Source: Streptococcus suis
GTDB taxonomy: Bacteria > Bacillota > Bacilli > Lactobacillales > Streptococcaceae
DNA: 64,000 nucleotides
Assembly: GCF_002960425.1 (NCBI RefSeq)
Contig: NZ_POIZ01000052.1
Location: 62,001 to 126,000, forward strand
Direction: 5' to 3'
Shown here: positions 37,973 to 47,679 of the stretch, piece after piece
Numbering within the stretch: the first letter of the stretch is position 1
How the letters are laid out: each line of letters opens with the position of its first letter
Notes under the pieces: generated by a model
Told to the model about the DNA's origin: nothing
Database searches by the model: none
What the model saw: only the letters and a program-made list of their open reading frames with translations
Position numbers and translations under genes: made by a program

Positions 37973-38628
37973 AACTAGATGCGCGTACAAAAATCATGTT
38001 AGTTGTTTTTGCCAGCCTTACCTATGGTTTGCGCCTGACTATCCTAGAAAATGCAGTGCTGGTCTGTGGATTTAGCCTGCTTTTCTGGTTTTCTGGCAAT
38101 CCAAAGATGGCGCTCATCGGCCTGCTAGCCTATGCCATGTTTGGCGGCTTATCCTATCTTTCATTTTTGCCATCCTGGCTGACGCATTTCTTAGTCGTTC
38201 TAACTTATACATGGCCCCCGCTGTTAGCAGGGCATTTCTTATTGATGACGACGAGTGGATACGAACTGATTCATGGTCTGCGCAAATGGCACTTACCGGA
38301 GACCTTTCTCTTGACCTTGGGGGTGATGTTTCGCTTTCTACCAGCCATCAAAGAGGATGCACGGACCATTGGTGCCTCTTTACAGGTGAGGGGGATTTTT
38401 CTGCGAAAAAGAGATCTTGTTTGTAGACCAGTTCAGTACCTGGAATGTTTCTTGGTGCCCCTGATGATGTCCCTCTTGCGAACAGCTCAGGAGTTGACAG
38501 TGGCCAGCTTAACAAAGGGCTTGGCTGTATCTGTAAAACCAGCTGAGTATATTCAGTCGTCCTGGACCATGCTAGATTGGAGTATTTGCTTATGTTGTTT
38601 CAGTTTTCTCATCCTGGTCCAGCTGTGA
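37969..38628 (+). CDS. ECF transporter T component (CbiQ/EcfT family)
   Basis: 219 aa, multi-helix membrane protein. The coupling motif appears as ASLQVRGIF (usually A-R-G-x-x) near residue 138, followed by a second helix with AQELTVASLTKGLA, the second Ala-Arg-Gly-like coupling site with Lys-Gly instead. It links the S component to the ATPases. Overlaps both neighbours. Confidence 0.82.
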   Translation: MKLDARTKIMLVVFASLTYGLRLTILENAVLVCGFSLLFWFSGNPKMALIGLLAYAMFGGLSYLSFLPSWLTHFLVVLTYTWPPLLAGHFLLMTTSGYELIHGLRKWHLPETFLLTLGVMFRFLPAIKEDARTIGASLQVRGIFLRKRDLVCRPVQYLECFLVPLMMSLLRTAQELTVASLTKGLAVSVKPAEYIQSSWTMLDWSICLCCFSFLILVQL

Positions 38629-40028
38629 CGGTAAAGGATTTGGAATTGACCTATCCAGGTGCAGACAAGCCTGCCCTGTCTATTTCAGAATTGACCATAC
38701 CAGCTGGTCAGTGTGTCGTACTCTGTGGTCAGAGTGGCTCTGGAAAATCTAGTTTTCTCAAGGTCTTGAATGGTCTAGTTCCCGAGTATTATCCAGCCCA
38801 GCTATCTGGTCAGGTTTATCTAGGTGATCAGGAGCTGAGAGGGACAAGTTTAGAGGAACTATCCCGTCAGGTTGCTTCGGTTTTTCAACATCCCTCTACT
38901 CAATTCTTTCATAGTCAGGTCCTGCAGGAATTGGTGTTTCCCTGTGAAAACCAAGGTCTATCCAGAGAAGAAATCACACAGCGTTTGGCTTGGGTCAATG
39001 ACTTGTTTGGTTTAGAGCCCTTGTATGAACGACGGGTTTCCAGCCTATCAGGTGGTCAGCAGCAGGTCTTGGCTTTGGCTGTTGCAACCATGCAGGGCTC
39101 AGATGTGCTGGTCTTGGATGAACCGACGGCTCATTTGGACCAGCAGGGGATTTCAAGGATTCAACACATTTTGCAAACCTTGAAAAGACAGGGGAAAACC
39201 ATTATCATCGCTGAACACCGCCTGTCCTATCTCAGTCACTTAGCTGACCGGTATTTGTATTTTCAGGATGGGCACTTAGTGACGGACTATCTGGCAGAAG
39301 AATTTTTAAATCGAACAGATGCCTGTCGTCAAGACATGGGTTTGCGGTGCTACGATGCTGAGCCTTATCGACGGGCAATAGCAGAGCGAGCCAGTCAGTT
39401 TGTCAGTGATGAGCAAGGCTTGCTTGTTGAGAATTTGTCTGTCAGCCAGTCTGGGACCCTTCTTTATCAGATTGAAAAACTCTGCTTGGCACCAGGTCAG
39501 GTGGTTGGTCTGGTTGGACCAAATGGCTCTGGTAAGACGAGTTTGGCTCAATTTTTGGTTGGTCTGGCAGATGATAAGAAGGCTAGGATTTCTTGGTATG
39601 GTCAGTCCCTGTCCAGCCGCCAACGCCTTGAAAAAACAGCCTTTGTCATGCAGGAGGTCCGACTGCAACTCTTTTCTGAAACAGTTGCTAGGGAACTGAC
39701 CCTGGGGCAAAAAGATAAGAAAATTGATGAGGATTTGGTCAGCCGTTTTCGCTTGGAGGACTTGCTGGATAGGCACCCAGTCAGTTTGTCTGGTGGTGAG
39801 CAGCAACGTTTGATGATGGTGGCCAGCTTATTGGCGGACAAGGAGATTCTTGTCTTTGATGAGCCAACCAGCGGTTTGGATTTAAGGCAGATGCAGGAAG
39901 TAGGAAGGGCACTTCTGGATGTAAAAAAGAAAAATAAATTAGTGCTATTGATTTCCCATGACGAAGAACTCTTGGAGCTGGTTTGTGATAAAATAGTAGA
40001 TATCGAGCGATTGAGATGGGGAGCATGA
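38592..40028 (+). CDS. ECF transporter ATPase with two fused ABC domains
   Basis: 478 aa from ATG 38592 (TGGAG 9 bp upstream, overlapping ecfT by 37 bp); a GTG at 38625 overlapping the ecfT stop is another possible start. Domain 1 has Walker A GQSGSGKSS, signature LSGGQQQVLAL and Walker B VLVLDEPTAHLD. Domain 2 (from about 275) has GPNGSGKTS, LSGGEQQRLMM and ILVFDEPTSGLD. Two complete sites in one chain replace the usual EcfA and EcfA' pair. Powers uptake through the adjacent S and T components. Confidence 0.88.
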   Translation: MLFQFSHPGPAVTVKDLELTYPGADKPALSISELTIPAGQCVVLCGQSGSGKSSFLKVLNGLVPEYYPAQLSGQVYLGDQELRGTSLEELSRQVASVFQHPSTQFFHSQVLQELVFPCENQGLSREEITQRLAWVNDLFGLEPLYERRVSSLSGGQQQVLALAVATMQGSDVLVLDEPTAHLDQQGISRIQHILQTLKRQGKTIIIAEHRLSYLSHLADRYLYFQDGHLVTDYLAEEFLNRTDACRQDMGLRCYDAEPYRRAIAERASQFVSDEQGLLVENLSVSQSGTLLYQIEKLCLAPGQVVGLVGPNGSGKTSLAQFLVGLADDKKARISWYGQSLSSRQRLEKTAFVMQEVRLQLFSETVARELTLGQKDKKIDEDLVSRFRLEDLLDRHPVSLSGGEQQRLMMVASLLADKEILVFDEPTSGLDLRQMQEVGRALLDVKKKNKLVLLISHDEELLELVCDKIVDIERLRWGA

Positions 40029-41302
40029 ACAAACAGAGGAAAGAAATACTAAGGATTGCCCTGCCTGCCATGGCAGAAAATATTCTTCAAATGCTGATGG
40101 GGATGGTGGATTCCTATCTGGTAGCTAGTCTTGGGCTTGTTGCCCTGTCTGGAGTGTCTTTAGCCAACAATATCTTGGCGGTCTATCAGGCTATATTTAT
40201 TGCTCTAGCGGCAGCCATTTCTGCACGCTTGGCTCAGATGCTGGGGCAGGGGGAGACTGAGAAGGTGGGCTACCTTGCTAGTGAAAGTCTCAAAGTGACC
40301 CTATTTGTCAGCTTGGTTTTGGGGGCTGTTGCAGTTTTGGCAGGTCCTTCCTTGCTGATAGGTTTGGGAGCTGAAGCTGCTGTTGCCAAGGCAGGTGGTC
40401 TTTATCTCATCTTGGTTGGTGGAGGCATTCTCTTTCTCGGTCTGATGATGAGTTTAGGAGCTATGTTAAGGGCTTTAGGACAACCTCGTTTTCCTATGTA
40501 TATCAGTCTGCTTTCCAATCTCCTCAACGCTTTCTTTTCAGCTTTTGCTGTTTTCGTGCTTCATGCTGGCGTGGCTGGAGTTGCACTTGGAACAGTCTTG
40601 TCACGGCTGGTCGGCTGCTTTCTGCTGTGGGCAAAGCTGTCTATCCCTTTTGAAAAATGGAACTGGTCTTGGGACATAGAACTCATCCGACTTGCCTTAC
40701 CAGCTACTGGTGAGCGCTTGATGATGCGGGCTGGAGATGTGGTTGTTGTCGCTTTGATTACTGGTTTAGGTACAGCGGTTGTGGCAGGTAACGCCATTGG
40801 AGAAACGCTCACTCAGTTTAACTATATGCCGGCTATGGGAATTGCAACGGCAACCATTATCTTGACAGCCAAGCATAGACAGAATCAGTCTGCGGTAGAG
40901 GACATCTTGAAAAGGAGTTTCTTTCTTTCACTCCTCTTTATGCTACTGGTAGCTGTTACAACCTATTTATCTGGTCCACTTTTAATCGGTTTGTATTCAA
41001 AAGAACCACAGGTTGTTCAGGCCAGCCAGACAGTTTTGCTCTATTCCATGTTAGGAGTTCCCTTTACGGCTTCTACTCTTGTTTTAACTGCCTTGTGGCA
41101 AGGTCTGGGTAATGCTAAGCTACCATTTTATGCAACCAGTCTAGGTATGTGGATAGTCCGAATTGGTCTTGCCTATCTACTTATTGGAGTATTTCATCTA
41201 GGTTTACAGGCTATTTGGATAGCAACTATAGCAGATAATGCCTTTCGTGCAGGATTTTTGTATGTCCAATATAGGCGAGAAAGAAAAGTTAAAATTGATT
41301 AA
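40025..41302 (+). CDS. MATE family efflux transporter
   Basis: 425 aa, twelve membrane helices in two MatE repeats (LRIALPAMAENILQMLMGMV at the start; LIRLALPATGERLMMRAGDV at the second repeat near 220). ATG 40025 overlaps the ATPase stop (ATGA), so it belongs to the ECF operon. Exports cationic compounds with Na+ or H+. The link to an ECF importer suggests handling of one compound in both directions, but this is only inference. Confidence 0.88.
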   Translation: MNKQRKEILRIALPAMAENILQMLMGMVDSYLVASLGLVALSGVSLANNILAVYQAIFIALAAAISARLAQMLGQGETEKVGYLASESLKVTLFVSLVLGAVAVLAGPSLLIGLGAEAAVAKAGGLYLILVGGGILFLGLMMSLGAMLRALGQPRFPMYISLLSNLLNAFFSAFAVFVLHAGVAGVALGTVLSRLVGCFLLWAKLSIPFEKWNWSWDIELIRLALPATGERLMMRAGDVVVVALITGLGTAVVAGNAIGETLTQFNYMPAMGIATATIILTAKHRQNQSAVEDILKRSFFLSLLFMLLVAVTTYLSGPLLIGLYSKEPQVVQASQTVLLYSMLGVPFTASTLVLTALWQGLGNAKLPFYATSLGMWIVRIGLAYLLIGVFHLGLQAIWIATIADNAFRAGFLYVQYRRERKVKID

Positions 41303-41318
41303 GGAATGTCTAAGAAAT

Positions 41319-41427
41319 CTTTCAGTTTCGCTTAAGTTTGTTCTTGTATACTATCTTCAAGCTAGAAATAGCGAATTTCTTTTTCATATAATCTCCAGAG
41401 AACAGTCGACTGCGGTCGGCTGTTTTC
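41319..41427 (+). ncRNA. Cia-dependent small RNA (csRNA) candidate 1 with promoter
   Basis: TTTCAG (41319-41324), 5 bp, CTTAAG (41330-41335), 10 bp, TATACT (41346-41351) is the layout of CiaR-activated csRNA promoters (consensus TTTAAG-N5-TTTAAG). RNA of about 70 nt from near 41358 contains an unpaired AATCTCC tract that could pair with Shine-Dalgarno sites, and ends in the terminator AACAGTCGAC (41400-41409) with GTCGGCTGTT (41414-41423) and T residues. A near-identical copy follows. Confidence 0.7.
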
Positions 41428-41483
41428 GCGTCAAGTGTTAAGAAAATAAGTATGAGAACTCGCTTTAGAAAAATCTAAGAAAA

Positions 41484-41592
41484 CTTTCAGTTTCGCTTAA
41501 GTTTGTTCTTGTATACTATCTTCAAGCTAGAAATAGCGAATTTCTTTTTCATATAATCTCCAGGAAACAGTCGACCGCGGTCGGCTGTTTTC
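41484..41592 (+). ncRNA. Cia-dependent small RNA (csRNA) candidate 2 with promoter
   Basis: Repeats the previous element 165 bp further on: TTTCAG (41484-41489), CTTAAG (41495-41500), TATACT (41511-41516), then the same RNA body and terminator (41565-41588). Differences are few and lie mostly before the stem. The terminator ends 60 bp before mvaK1. Confidence 0.7.
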
Positions 41593-41648
41593 GTCTATTA
41601 TTCTTATGAAAAATGGTATAATAGTTGTGATTGTGTAAGGAGAAGAAT

Positions 41649-42584
41649 ATGTCAGTAGTAGGAAAAGCAAATGGGAAAATCATTTTGATGGGCGAGCATG
41701 CGGTTGTCTATGGCCAGCCAGCAATTGCTATGCCTTTTTCTGCTGTTGAAATTACCGCTCAGGTAAGGGCGCAGGGTCAGGCTCTGAGTGTGGCCTGTGA
41801 CTTCTACGAAGGCTTGGTTCACAAGATGCCAAAAATCTGGGAAAGCCTCAAACATGCCATTCGCTTTTCCCTCTACCGTATCGGCGCTCCGACAGATCCG
41901 GCTATTCACATCGAAATCAGCTCCACCATTCCCGCCGAACGAGGCATGGGCTCCAGTGCTGCGGTGGCAGTAGCCGTTGCCCGCGCCCTCTTTGCCTATT
42001 ATGAAAAAGAGCTGACAGACAGTGAGCTCTGGGACATTGTACAGTCTTCGGAAAAAATTGCCCACGGCAATCCCTCGGGCATTGATGCGGCAACCACCAG
42101 CGGCAAGTCTCCCGTCTTTTTTATCAAGCACCAGCCCATCGAGCCCTTGGAGCTGAAACTCCGTGCCCACTTGGTAGTGGCTGATACAGGCGTGACGGGC
42201 AACACCTTAGAGGCCATTTCAGACGTGGCGGCTTTATTGGAGAAAAAGCCAGAGGCTATCAAGCTAGTAGAAGAACTGGGCAACTTGACCCGACTGGCTA
42301 AGGAAGATTTGGCCACAGACCAAGCAGAGCTTCTAGGCAGCAGAATGAACCAAGCTCATGCCCTCCTGCAAGAATTAGGCGTGTCTGATCCTAGCCTAGA
42401 TAAGCTAGTCAGCCTTGCCCAAGAAAATGGAGCCCTCGGAGCCAAATTAACCGGTGGCGGCCGAGGAGGCTGCATGATTGCCTTGGCAAGAACAGCTCAG
42501 GATGCCCAAAAACTTGCACACATCCTTGACCAAGCAGGCGCCCGCCAAACCTGGATACAGTACTTAGGAGAAACCAATGACTAA
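41649..42584 (+). CDS. mvaK1: Mevalonate kinase
   Basis: 311 aa from ATG 41649 (AAGGAG upstream; an in-frame TTG at 41631 is not needed). GHMP kinase: VGKANGKIILMGEHAVVYGQ at the N-terminus, ATP loop PAERGMGSSAAVAVAVARAL near 98, and C-terminal KLTGGGRGGCMIALA. First step of the lower mevalonate route to isopentenyl diphosphate. First gene of mvaK1-mvaD-mvaK2-fni; overlaps mvaD by 8 bp. Confidence 0.95.
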   Translation: MSVVGKANGKIILMGEHAVVYGQPAIAMPFSAVEITAQVRAQGQALSVACDFYEGLVHKMPKIWESLKHAIRFSLYRIGAPTDPAIHIEISSTIPAERGMGSSAAVAVAVARALFAYYEKELTDSELWDIVQSSEKIAHGNPSGIDAATTSGKSPVFFIKHQPIEPLELKLRAHLVVADTGVTGNTLEAISDVAALLEKKPEAIKLVEELGNLTRLAKEDLATDQAELLGSRMNQAHALLQELGVSDPSLDKLVSLAQENGALGAKLTGGGRGGCMIALARTAQDAQKLAHILDQAGARQTWIQYLGETND

Positions 42585-43602
42585 ACAAATAGGTATAGCC
42601 CGTGCCCATACCAATATTGCCTTGATTAAATACTGGGGAAAACGAGATAAGGAATTATTTCTACCTATGAATTCCAGTTTATCCCTGACTCTTGACGCAT
42701 TTTATACGGATACCAAGGTTGTTTTTGACCCAGAATTAACTGCTGATGAGTTCTATCTCAACGGAATGTTACAAAAAGAAAAAGAAATTTTAAAAATTTC
42801 TCGATTTTTGGATTTGTTTTGCGAATATATAGGTGAAAGGGCATTTGCCCGAGTGGAAAGTCTAAATTTTGTTCCGACTGCAGCTGGTTTAGCCAGCTCA
42901 GCATCAGCCTTCGCAGCACTTGCTCTGGCAACTGCGACAGCCTTGGATTTAGATTTGTCACCAGCTACCTTATCAACCCTAGCCCGTAGGGGATCAGGTT
43001 CTAGTACCCGTAGCCTATTTGGCGGCTTTGTCGAGTGGGACATGGGAACAGGTTCGGAAGATTCTATGGCTCATCCCATTGACGATGCCGATTGGGATAT
43101 TGCTATGATTGTCTTAGCCGTCAATACAGGACCGAAAAAGATTGCTAGTCGAGAGGGAATGGACCACACAGTTGCCACTTCACCATTTTACACAGCCTGG
43201 GTAGAAACCGCCAAACAAGACTTGGCGGACATCAAGGCAGCTATTGTTAGCCGTGATTTTGAAAAACTTGGTCAAATCACAGAACACAATGGTATGAAGA
43301 TGCATGCAACAACTCTCTCAGCCAATCCCCCCTTTACCTACTGGTCAGCCGATAGCCTAGTGGCTCAAGAGGCAGTCCGTCAGGTTCGTGAAGCAACTGG
43401 CTTATCAGCCTACATGACCATGGATGCTGGACCAAATGTCAAGGTTCTCTGCCGAGCAAGTCAAATGGATGAATTGGTAGATGAATTGGCCAAAGTCTTC
43501 CCAACAGAAAAAATCATTACCAGTAAGCCTGGACCTGCTGCTTATGTTCTCAGTGAGAAGGATTGGCAGGCATCACAAGCAGCGTTTGAAAAGGGCTTGT
43601 AG
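42577..43602 (+). CDS. mvaD: Diphosphomevalonate decarboxylase
   Basis: 341 aa GHMP family: AHTNIALIKYWGKRDKELFL at the N-terminus, SSASAFAALALA near 110, RRGSGSSTRSLFGGFVEW near 137 with the substrate Arg/Ser, and MDAGPNVKVLC near 290. Converts diphosphomevalonate to isopentenyl diphosphate with loss of CO2. Overlaps the end of mvaK1. Confidence 0.96.
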   Translation: MTKQIGIARAHTNIALIKYWGKRDKELFLPMNSSLSLTLDAFYTDTKVVFDPELTADEFYLNGMLQKEKEILKISRFLDLFCEYIGERAFARVESLNFVPTAAGLASSASAFAALALATATALDLDLSPATLSTLARRGSGSSTRSLFGGFVEWDMGTGSEDSMAHPIDDADWDIAMIVLAVNTGPKKIASREGMDHTVATSPFYTAWVETAKQDLADIKAAIVSRDFEKLGQITEHNGMKMHATTLSANPPFTYWSADSLVAQEAVRQVREATGLSAYMTMDAGPNVKVLCRASQMDELVDELAKVFPTEKIITSKPGPAAYVLSEKDWQASQAAFEKGL

Positions 43603-43603
43603 C

Positions 43604-44683
43604 ATGAAAGTACAAGTAAAGATACCAGGAAAACTCTTTCTGGCAGGGGAATATGCAGTTGTTGAGGCCGGTTATCCTGCGGTGATTGCAGCAGTCGACC
43701 AATACCTGACCGTCACCATTGAAACAAGTGACCAAGGCAGTCTTCATTCCAGTCAGAAGGCAGACCTCTATCTGACCTGGGAGCGTAAGGAAAGTGTCGC
43801 TCATGTCCAAGATGACCATCCCTATGCCCTGATTGAGACAGCCATGCAGGTGACAGAAGCCTATCTGACTGCCAAGGGCTATGCTTGTCATGGAACCTAT
43901 AGCCTATCTGTTCAGTCCGACCTAGATGACCAAGCCTCTGGTGCTAAGTATGGTCTGGGGTCGTCAGGGGCAGTAACGGTTGCGACGGTCAAGGCCCTGT
44001 TGACCTACTACGGTCACCGACCAGATGCCCTCCTGACCTACAAGCTGGCAGCTCTGACCCAGACCAAGCTAGGCATGACCGGTTCCTTTGGGGATTTGGC
44101 TGCTTCCAGTTTCAGTGGCTTGATCGCCTATCATTCCCTGGACCGTTCTTGGCTTTTAGGGAAAATGGCAGAGCTGTCCCTGCTTGATCTGGTGGAAAGT
44201 GATTGGCAAGGTTTGTCTATCAGCCCTATCCAGTTACCCCAAGGCTTAGACCTCTTGGTGGGATGGACAGGATCGGCGGCTTCGACGGACAGGCTAGTTT
44301 CCCAGATGGAAGACCAAAAAAGTCAGGCTGAAAAAGAGCAAATTCACAGCCAGTTTCTGGCCGACTCTATGACCTGTGTAGAGCAGTTGATAGTAGCTTG
44401 TCAGACAAATGACTTGGTATCAGCTAGACAGGCTATTACTCAAAACCGCAAGCTCTTACAGGATTTTGCGAGAGGAATGGGATTGGTCATTGAAACGCCT
44501 CAACTGAGTCAACTCTGTGACCTGGCCCAGACTTATGGAGCGGTGGCCAAATCATCTGGCGCAGGCGGAGGTGACTGTGGCATTTGCCTAGTTGATAGTA
44601 CGGAACAAAAAGCAGCGATAGAGACGGCTTGGCAAGAAGCCGGCATTCTTCCACTCGCCCTAAACATCGCAAGTAGAGAATAA
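43604..44683 (+). CDS. mvaK2: Phosphomevalonate kinase
   Basis: 359 aa from ATG 43604 (MKVQVKIPGKLFLAGEYAVV), one base after the mvaD stop; the longer frame to 43481 only overlaps mvaD. GHMP signatures GLGSSGAVTVATVKALL near residue 107 and SGAGGGDCGICL near 320. Makes diphosphomevalonate for MvaD. Confidence 0.95.
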   Translation: MKVQVKIPGKLFLAGEYAVVEAGYPAVIAAVDQYLTVTIETSDQGSLHSSQKADLYLTWERKESVAHVQDDHPYALIETAMQVTEAYLTAKGYACHGTYSLSVQSDLDDQASGAKYGLGSSGAVTVATVKALLTYYGHRPDALLTYKLAALTQTKLGMTGSFGDLAASSFSGLIAYHSLDRSWLLGKMAELSLLDLVESDWQGLSISPIQLPQGLDLLVGWTGSAASTDRLVSQMEDQKSQAEKEQIHSQFLADSMTCVEQLIVACQTNDLVSARQAITQNRKLLQDFARGMGLVIETPQLSQLCDLAQTYGAVAKSSGAGGGDCGICLVDSTEQKAAIETAWQEAGILPLALNIASRE

Positions 44684-44693
44684 GGAGAACCCT

Positions 44694-45791
44694 ATGTTTT
44701 ATCTAGGAGAATTTGGTTTAGACCGCAAGGATCAACACGTTGGCTTGGCCAACCAACAATATAGTGCCACACCGGCCAAGGACTTTACGGAGACCTTGTT
44801 TGTCCATCATTCCCTGCCTCAAACCAAGGTGGATGAAGTGGATATTTCGACCAGCGTAGCTGGTTTGGACTTTGCCTTTCCTTTCTTCATCAATGCAATG
44901 ACTGGTGGAAGCAAGAAGACGCGGGAAATCAATCGCCTATTGGGAATTATGGGGCATTTTGGGAAGATTGCTCTGGCTTCAGGTTCGGTTAGTGCGGCGA
45001 TCAAGGATCCGTCTGTTGCGGAAACCTTCTCCGTGATGCGTCGGGAAAATCCTTATGGCATTATTTTTGCCAACCTAGGTGCCCATCATAGTGTGGAGAA
45101 TGCCAAGCGGGCGGTGGATTTGTTGGAGGCCAATGCCATTCAGATCCATGTCAATGCACCCCAGGAGATTGTCATGCCTGAGGGAGACCGTGATTTCACT
45201 ATGTGGTTGAAGAATATTGAAACTTTGGTGCGGGAGCTGGAAGTACCGGTTATCGTCAAGGAAGTTGGTTTTGGCATGAGCCGAGAAACAGTAGCCCAGC
45301 TGGCTTCTGTCGGTGTCAAGACCATTGATGTTTCTGGTACTGGGGGGACGGATTTCGCCAAGATTGAAAATGCCCGTAGGACCTTCAATGACTATGCCTA
45401 TTTAGAGGGGTGGGGTCAGTCAACCGTGACATCTTTGGTGGAAGCTATGTCTGTCCCTGAAGAAGTTCGCCCAAGCCTGATTGCTTCTGGTGGTATTAAG
45501 ACGCCACTAGATATCGTTAAATCCTTGGCACTCGGTGCAGACCTTGTCGGTATGTCCAACCATTTCCTCCAGTATGTCAAGGATGGAAAAGGGCATCGTT
45601 TTGACGACGGCTTGCAAGCTATTAAGACCTATCAATGGCAGATTGCTGAAATCATGACCATGTTGGGTGCTAAGAATATTGCGGAACTTCGCAAGAAAGA
45701 TTTGGTCTTGGCTCCCAATGTACAAAACTGGTGCGAAGCGCGTGGGATTGATTGGAAAGCCTATGCCCGTCGGTCACGAGGGGTGAAATAA
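44694..45791 (+). CDS. fni: Type 2 isopentenyl-diphosphate delta-isomerase (FMN)
   Basis: 365 aa TIM-barrel flavoprotein. NAMTGGSKKTREINR near residue 65, VKEVGFGMSRETVAQL near 190, DVSGTGGTDFAKIEN and IASGGIKTPLDIVKSLALGA are the FMN/phosphate motifs of IDI-2. Interconverts IPP and DMAPP using FMN and NADPH. AAGGAG 6 bp before the ATG. Last gene of the mevalonate operon. Confidence 0.95.
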   Translation: MFYLGEFGLDRKDQHVGLANQQYSATPAKDFTETLFVHHSLPQTKVDEVDISTSVAGLDFAFPFFINAMTGGSKKTREINRLLGIMGHFGKIALASGSVSAAIKDPSVAETFSVMRRENPYGIIFANLGAHHSVENAKRAVDLLEANAIQIHVNAPQEIVMPEGDRDFTMWLKNIETLVRELEVPVIVKEVGFGMSRETVAQLASVGVKTIDVSGTGGTDFAKIENARRTFNDYAYLEGWGQSTVTSLVEAMSVPEEVRPSLIASGGIKTPLDIVKSLALGADLVGMSNHFLQYVKDGKGHRFDDGLQAIKTYQWQIAEIMTMLGAKNIAELRKKDLVLAPNVQNWCEARGIDWKAYARRSRGVK

Positions 45792-45879
45792 ATTGAACAG
45801 GCATGACGGCGGCTGATTACAAGAAATGCTATAGAAAACAGTCAGCAATTAACAAAGACTCTAAAAATGTAAATAAGAA

Positions 45880-45912
45880 AAAAGCCAAGTTCTCAAAGAA
45901 CTTGGCTTTTGT
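45880..45912. terminator. Bidirectional terminator between fni and the ABC exporter genes
   Basis: AAAGCCAAGTTC pairs with GAACTTGGCTTT (45881-45909) with a 5-base loop, A tract on one side and T tract on the other. Confidence 0.88.
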
Positions 45913-45933
45913 AATGGAGTGGTGTTTAGGTCT

Positions 45934-47679
45934 TTAGGTCCCTGCCAACTGTCCTGCTTGTAATTGGTACATGCGGTGGTAGTGACCCTTGAGGGCTAGA
46001 AGTTCTTCGTGATTGCCTGACTCGATGATTTTTCCCTTGTCCAAGACATAGATGCAGTCGGCATCTTGAATAGTTGATAGGCGGTGGGCGATAGCAATGG
46101 TTGTCCGCCCTTTTCGCATTTTTTCCAGAGAAGTCTGGACTGTTTGCTCCGTCTCCGAATCGATATTGGCGGTTGCTTCGTCTAAAATGAGAATCTTAGG
46201 TTGACTGGCCATGGTGCGTGCAAAGGCCAGTAGTTGCCGTTGACCTGTCGAAAAGGCGGTGCCCCGCTCGGTGACCAGGTGGTCATATTTCTCAGGAAGT
46301 TTCTCAATAAAGGGAGCGGCATCCACAAATCGAGCCGCGTCTTCAATCTCCTCTCGGGAAATATCCTGATACATCTGGATATTGGATGCAATGGTTCCAT
46401 GAAATAGAAAGGGATCTTGCAGAACTAGGCCAATCGCGGACCGTAATTCTTCCTGCGAAAAGCTACGAATATCCTGACCGTCAATCAAAATCCGTCCAGA
46501 CTGGAACTCATAGAAACGTATAAAGACATTGATGATAGAAGACTTTCCAGACCCTGTAGCACCCACAAAGGCGATGGTCTGGCCCTGTCTCACTTCAAAG
46601 GAAACCTTATCCAGAATTTGCCGCTTGCCGTCATAGGAAAAACAAACATCCTCAAAGACAATGTGCCCCTTGTCAATCTTGGTCCCTCGGTCCAGCTGTA
46701 GTGGCTCCTCGATAGTCTGGTCCATGAGCGTAAAGACCCGTCCGGCAGACACCATAGAGGTTTGGAGGGTGGAAAAATGCTGCGTGACATCCAGCAAGGG
46801 ATCGAAAAGGCGATTGACATACTGGATGAAAGCGTAGATCAGACCAGCAGAAATGCCAGCATGTGACCAATCCAAACCAAAGTAGGTCATGAGAAGAGCA
46901 TAGGCTAAAATCTTAACAAGTGACAGGGCAGGGCGGAGAAAGAGACTGTCCAAGGCCATGGAACGACTGGCATAGTTCAGATGTTCCTGGTTGATAGCTT
47001 CGAACTCTGCTTTTAAGCGGTCCTCCTGAGAAAAAGCCTGGATAATCCGAATTCCTTCAATACTTTCAGCCAGTTTGCTGTTGATAGAACTCAGCAGGCT
47101 CCTGGTCTTAGCCACAATGGGAGCAGACCGCTTCCGGTACTGATCAACCAGGACGAAAATTACGGGCAGAAAGAGAACGATTAGACTGGTCAATTTCCAA
47201 TCCAGAGCAAACATGGTCGAAAGAGTCGTGATGATAATAAAGAGAGCTGAGATAAAACTAGATAGAATCCCTGAAAACATCTCTGAAATGCTCTCGGTAT
47301 CGTTGGTGATTCGCGAAACAATGGAGCCACTTGGAGTCTGATCAAAATAAGCCATTCCCAACTTTTCCATTCTCCCAAAAGCATCCCGACGAATGTCTCT
47401 GACAATGCTATAGGAAACCTTGGCAAACCAGAGATTTCCAAAATATTGGAGCAGCATTTGAAGCAGGTAGAGAGCAAAGTAGGCGGCTAGAATAGCCACA
47501 GCTGTCTCAGAAATTGAAGAAATATAGTGGTCGATAAAGTAAGAAGCCAGAAGGGGAATCAAACTGCGAACAAGAGTCGTCAGCAACAAAAAGCTGAGGG
47601 CAAGGATTGTCAGCAGTCGATAGGATTTAAGATAGGACAGGAGTCGCCAAAAAACACTGGTTTGCTTGTTCTTAGTCAC
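45934..47679 (-). CDS. Heterodimeric ABC exporter subunit with canonical Walker B
   Basis: 581 aa from GTG 47679, with GAGGAAAG upstream and overlap with the end of the partner gene; GTG 47694 in frame is the other option. Six-helix membrane domain (1-320), then the ATPase with Walker A GATGSGKSS, signature FSTGQRQLLAF and Walker B ILILDEATANIDSETE. The signature lacks the usual LSGGQ, while the catalytic Glu is present. That pairs with the partner's normal signature and missing Glu, giving one working ATP site, as in BmrCD/LmrCD drug exporters. Confidence 0.88.
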   Translation of the reverse strand: MTKNKQTSVFWRLLSYLKSYRLLTILALSFLLLTTLVRSLIPLLASYFIDHYISSISETAVAILAAYFALYLLQMLLQYFGNLWFAKVSYSIVRDIRRDAFGRMEKLGMAYFDQTPSGSIVSRITNDTESISEMFSGILSSFISALFIIITTLSTMFALDWKLTSLIVLFLPVIFVLVDQYRKRSAPIVAKTRSLLSSINSKLAESIEGIRIIQAFSQEDRLKAEFEAINQEHLNYASRSMALDSLFLRPALSLVKILAYALLMTYFGLDWSHAGISAGLIYAFIQYVNRLFDPLLDVTQHFSTLQTSMVSAGRVFTLMDQTIEEPLQLDRGTKIDKGHIVFEDVCFSYDGKRQILDKVSFEVRQGQTIAFVGATGSGKSSIINVFIRFYEFQSGRILIDGQDIRSFSQEELRSAIGLVLQDPFLFHGTIASNIQMYQDISREEIEDAARFVDAAPFIEKLPEKYDHLVTERGTAFSTGQRQLLAFARTMASQPKILILDEATANIDSETEQTVQTSLEKMRKGRTTIAIAHRLSTIQDADCIYVLDKGKIIESGNHEELLALKGHYHRMYQLQAGQLAGT

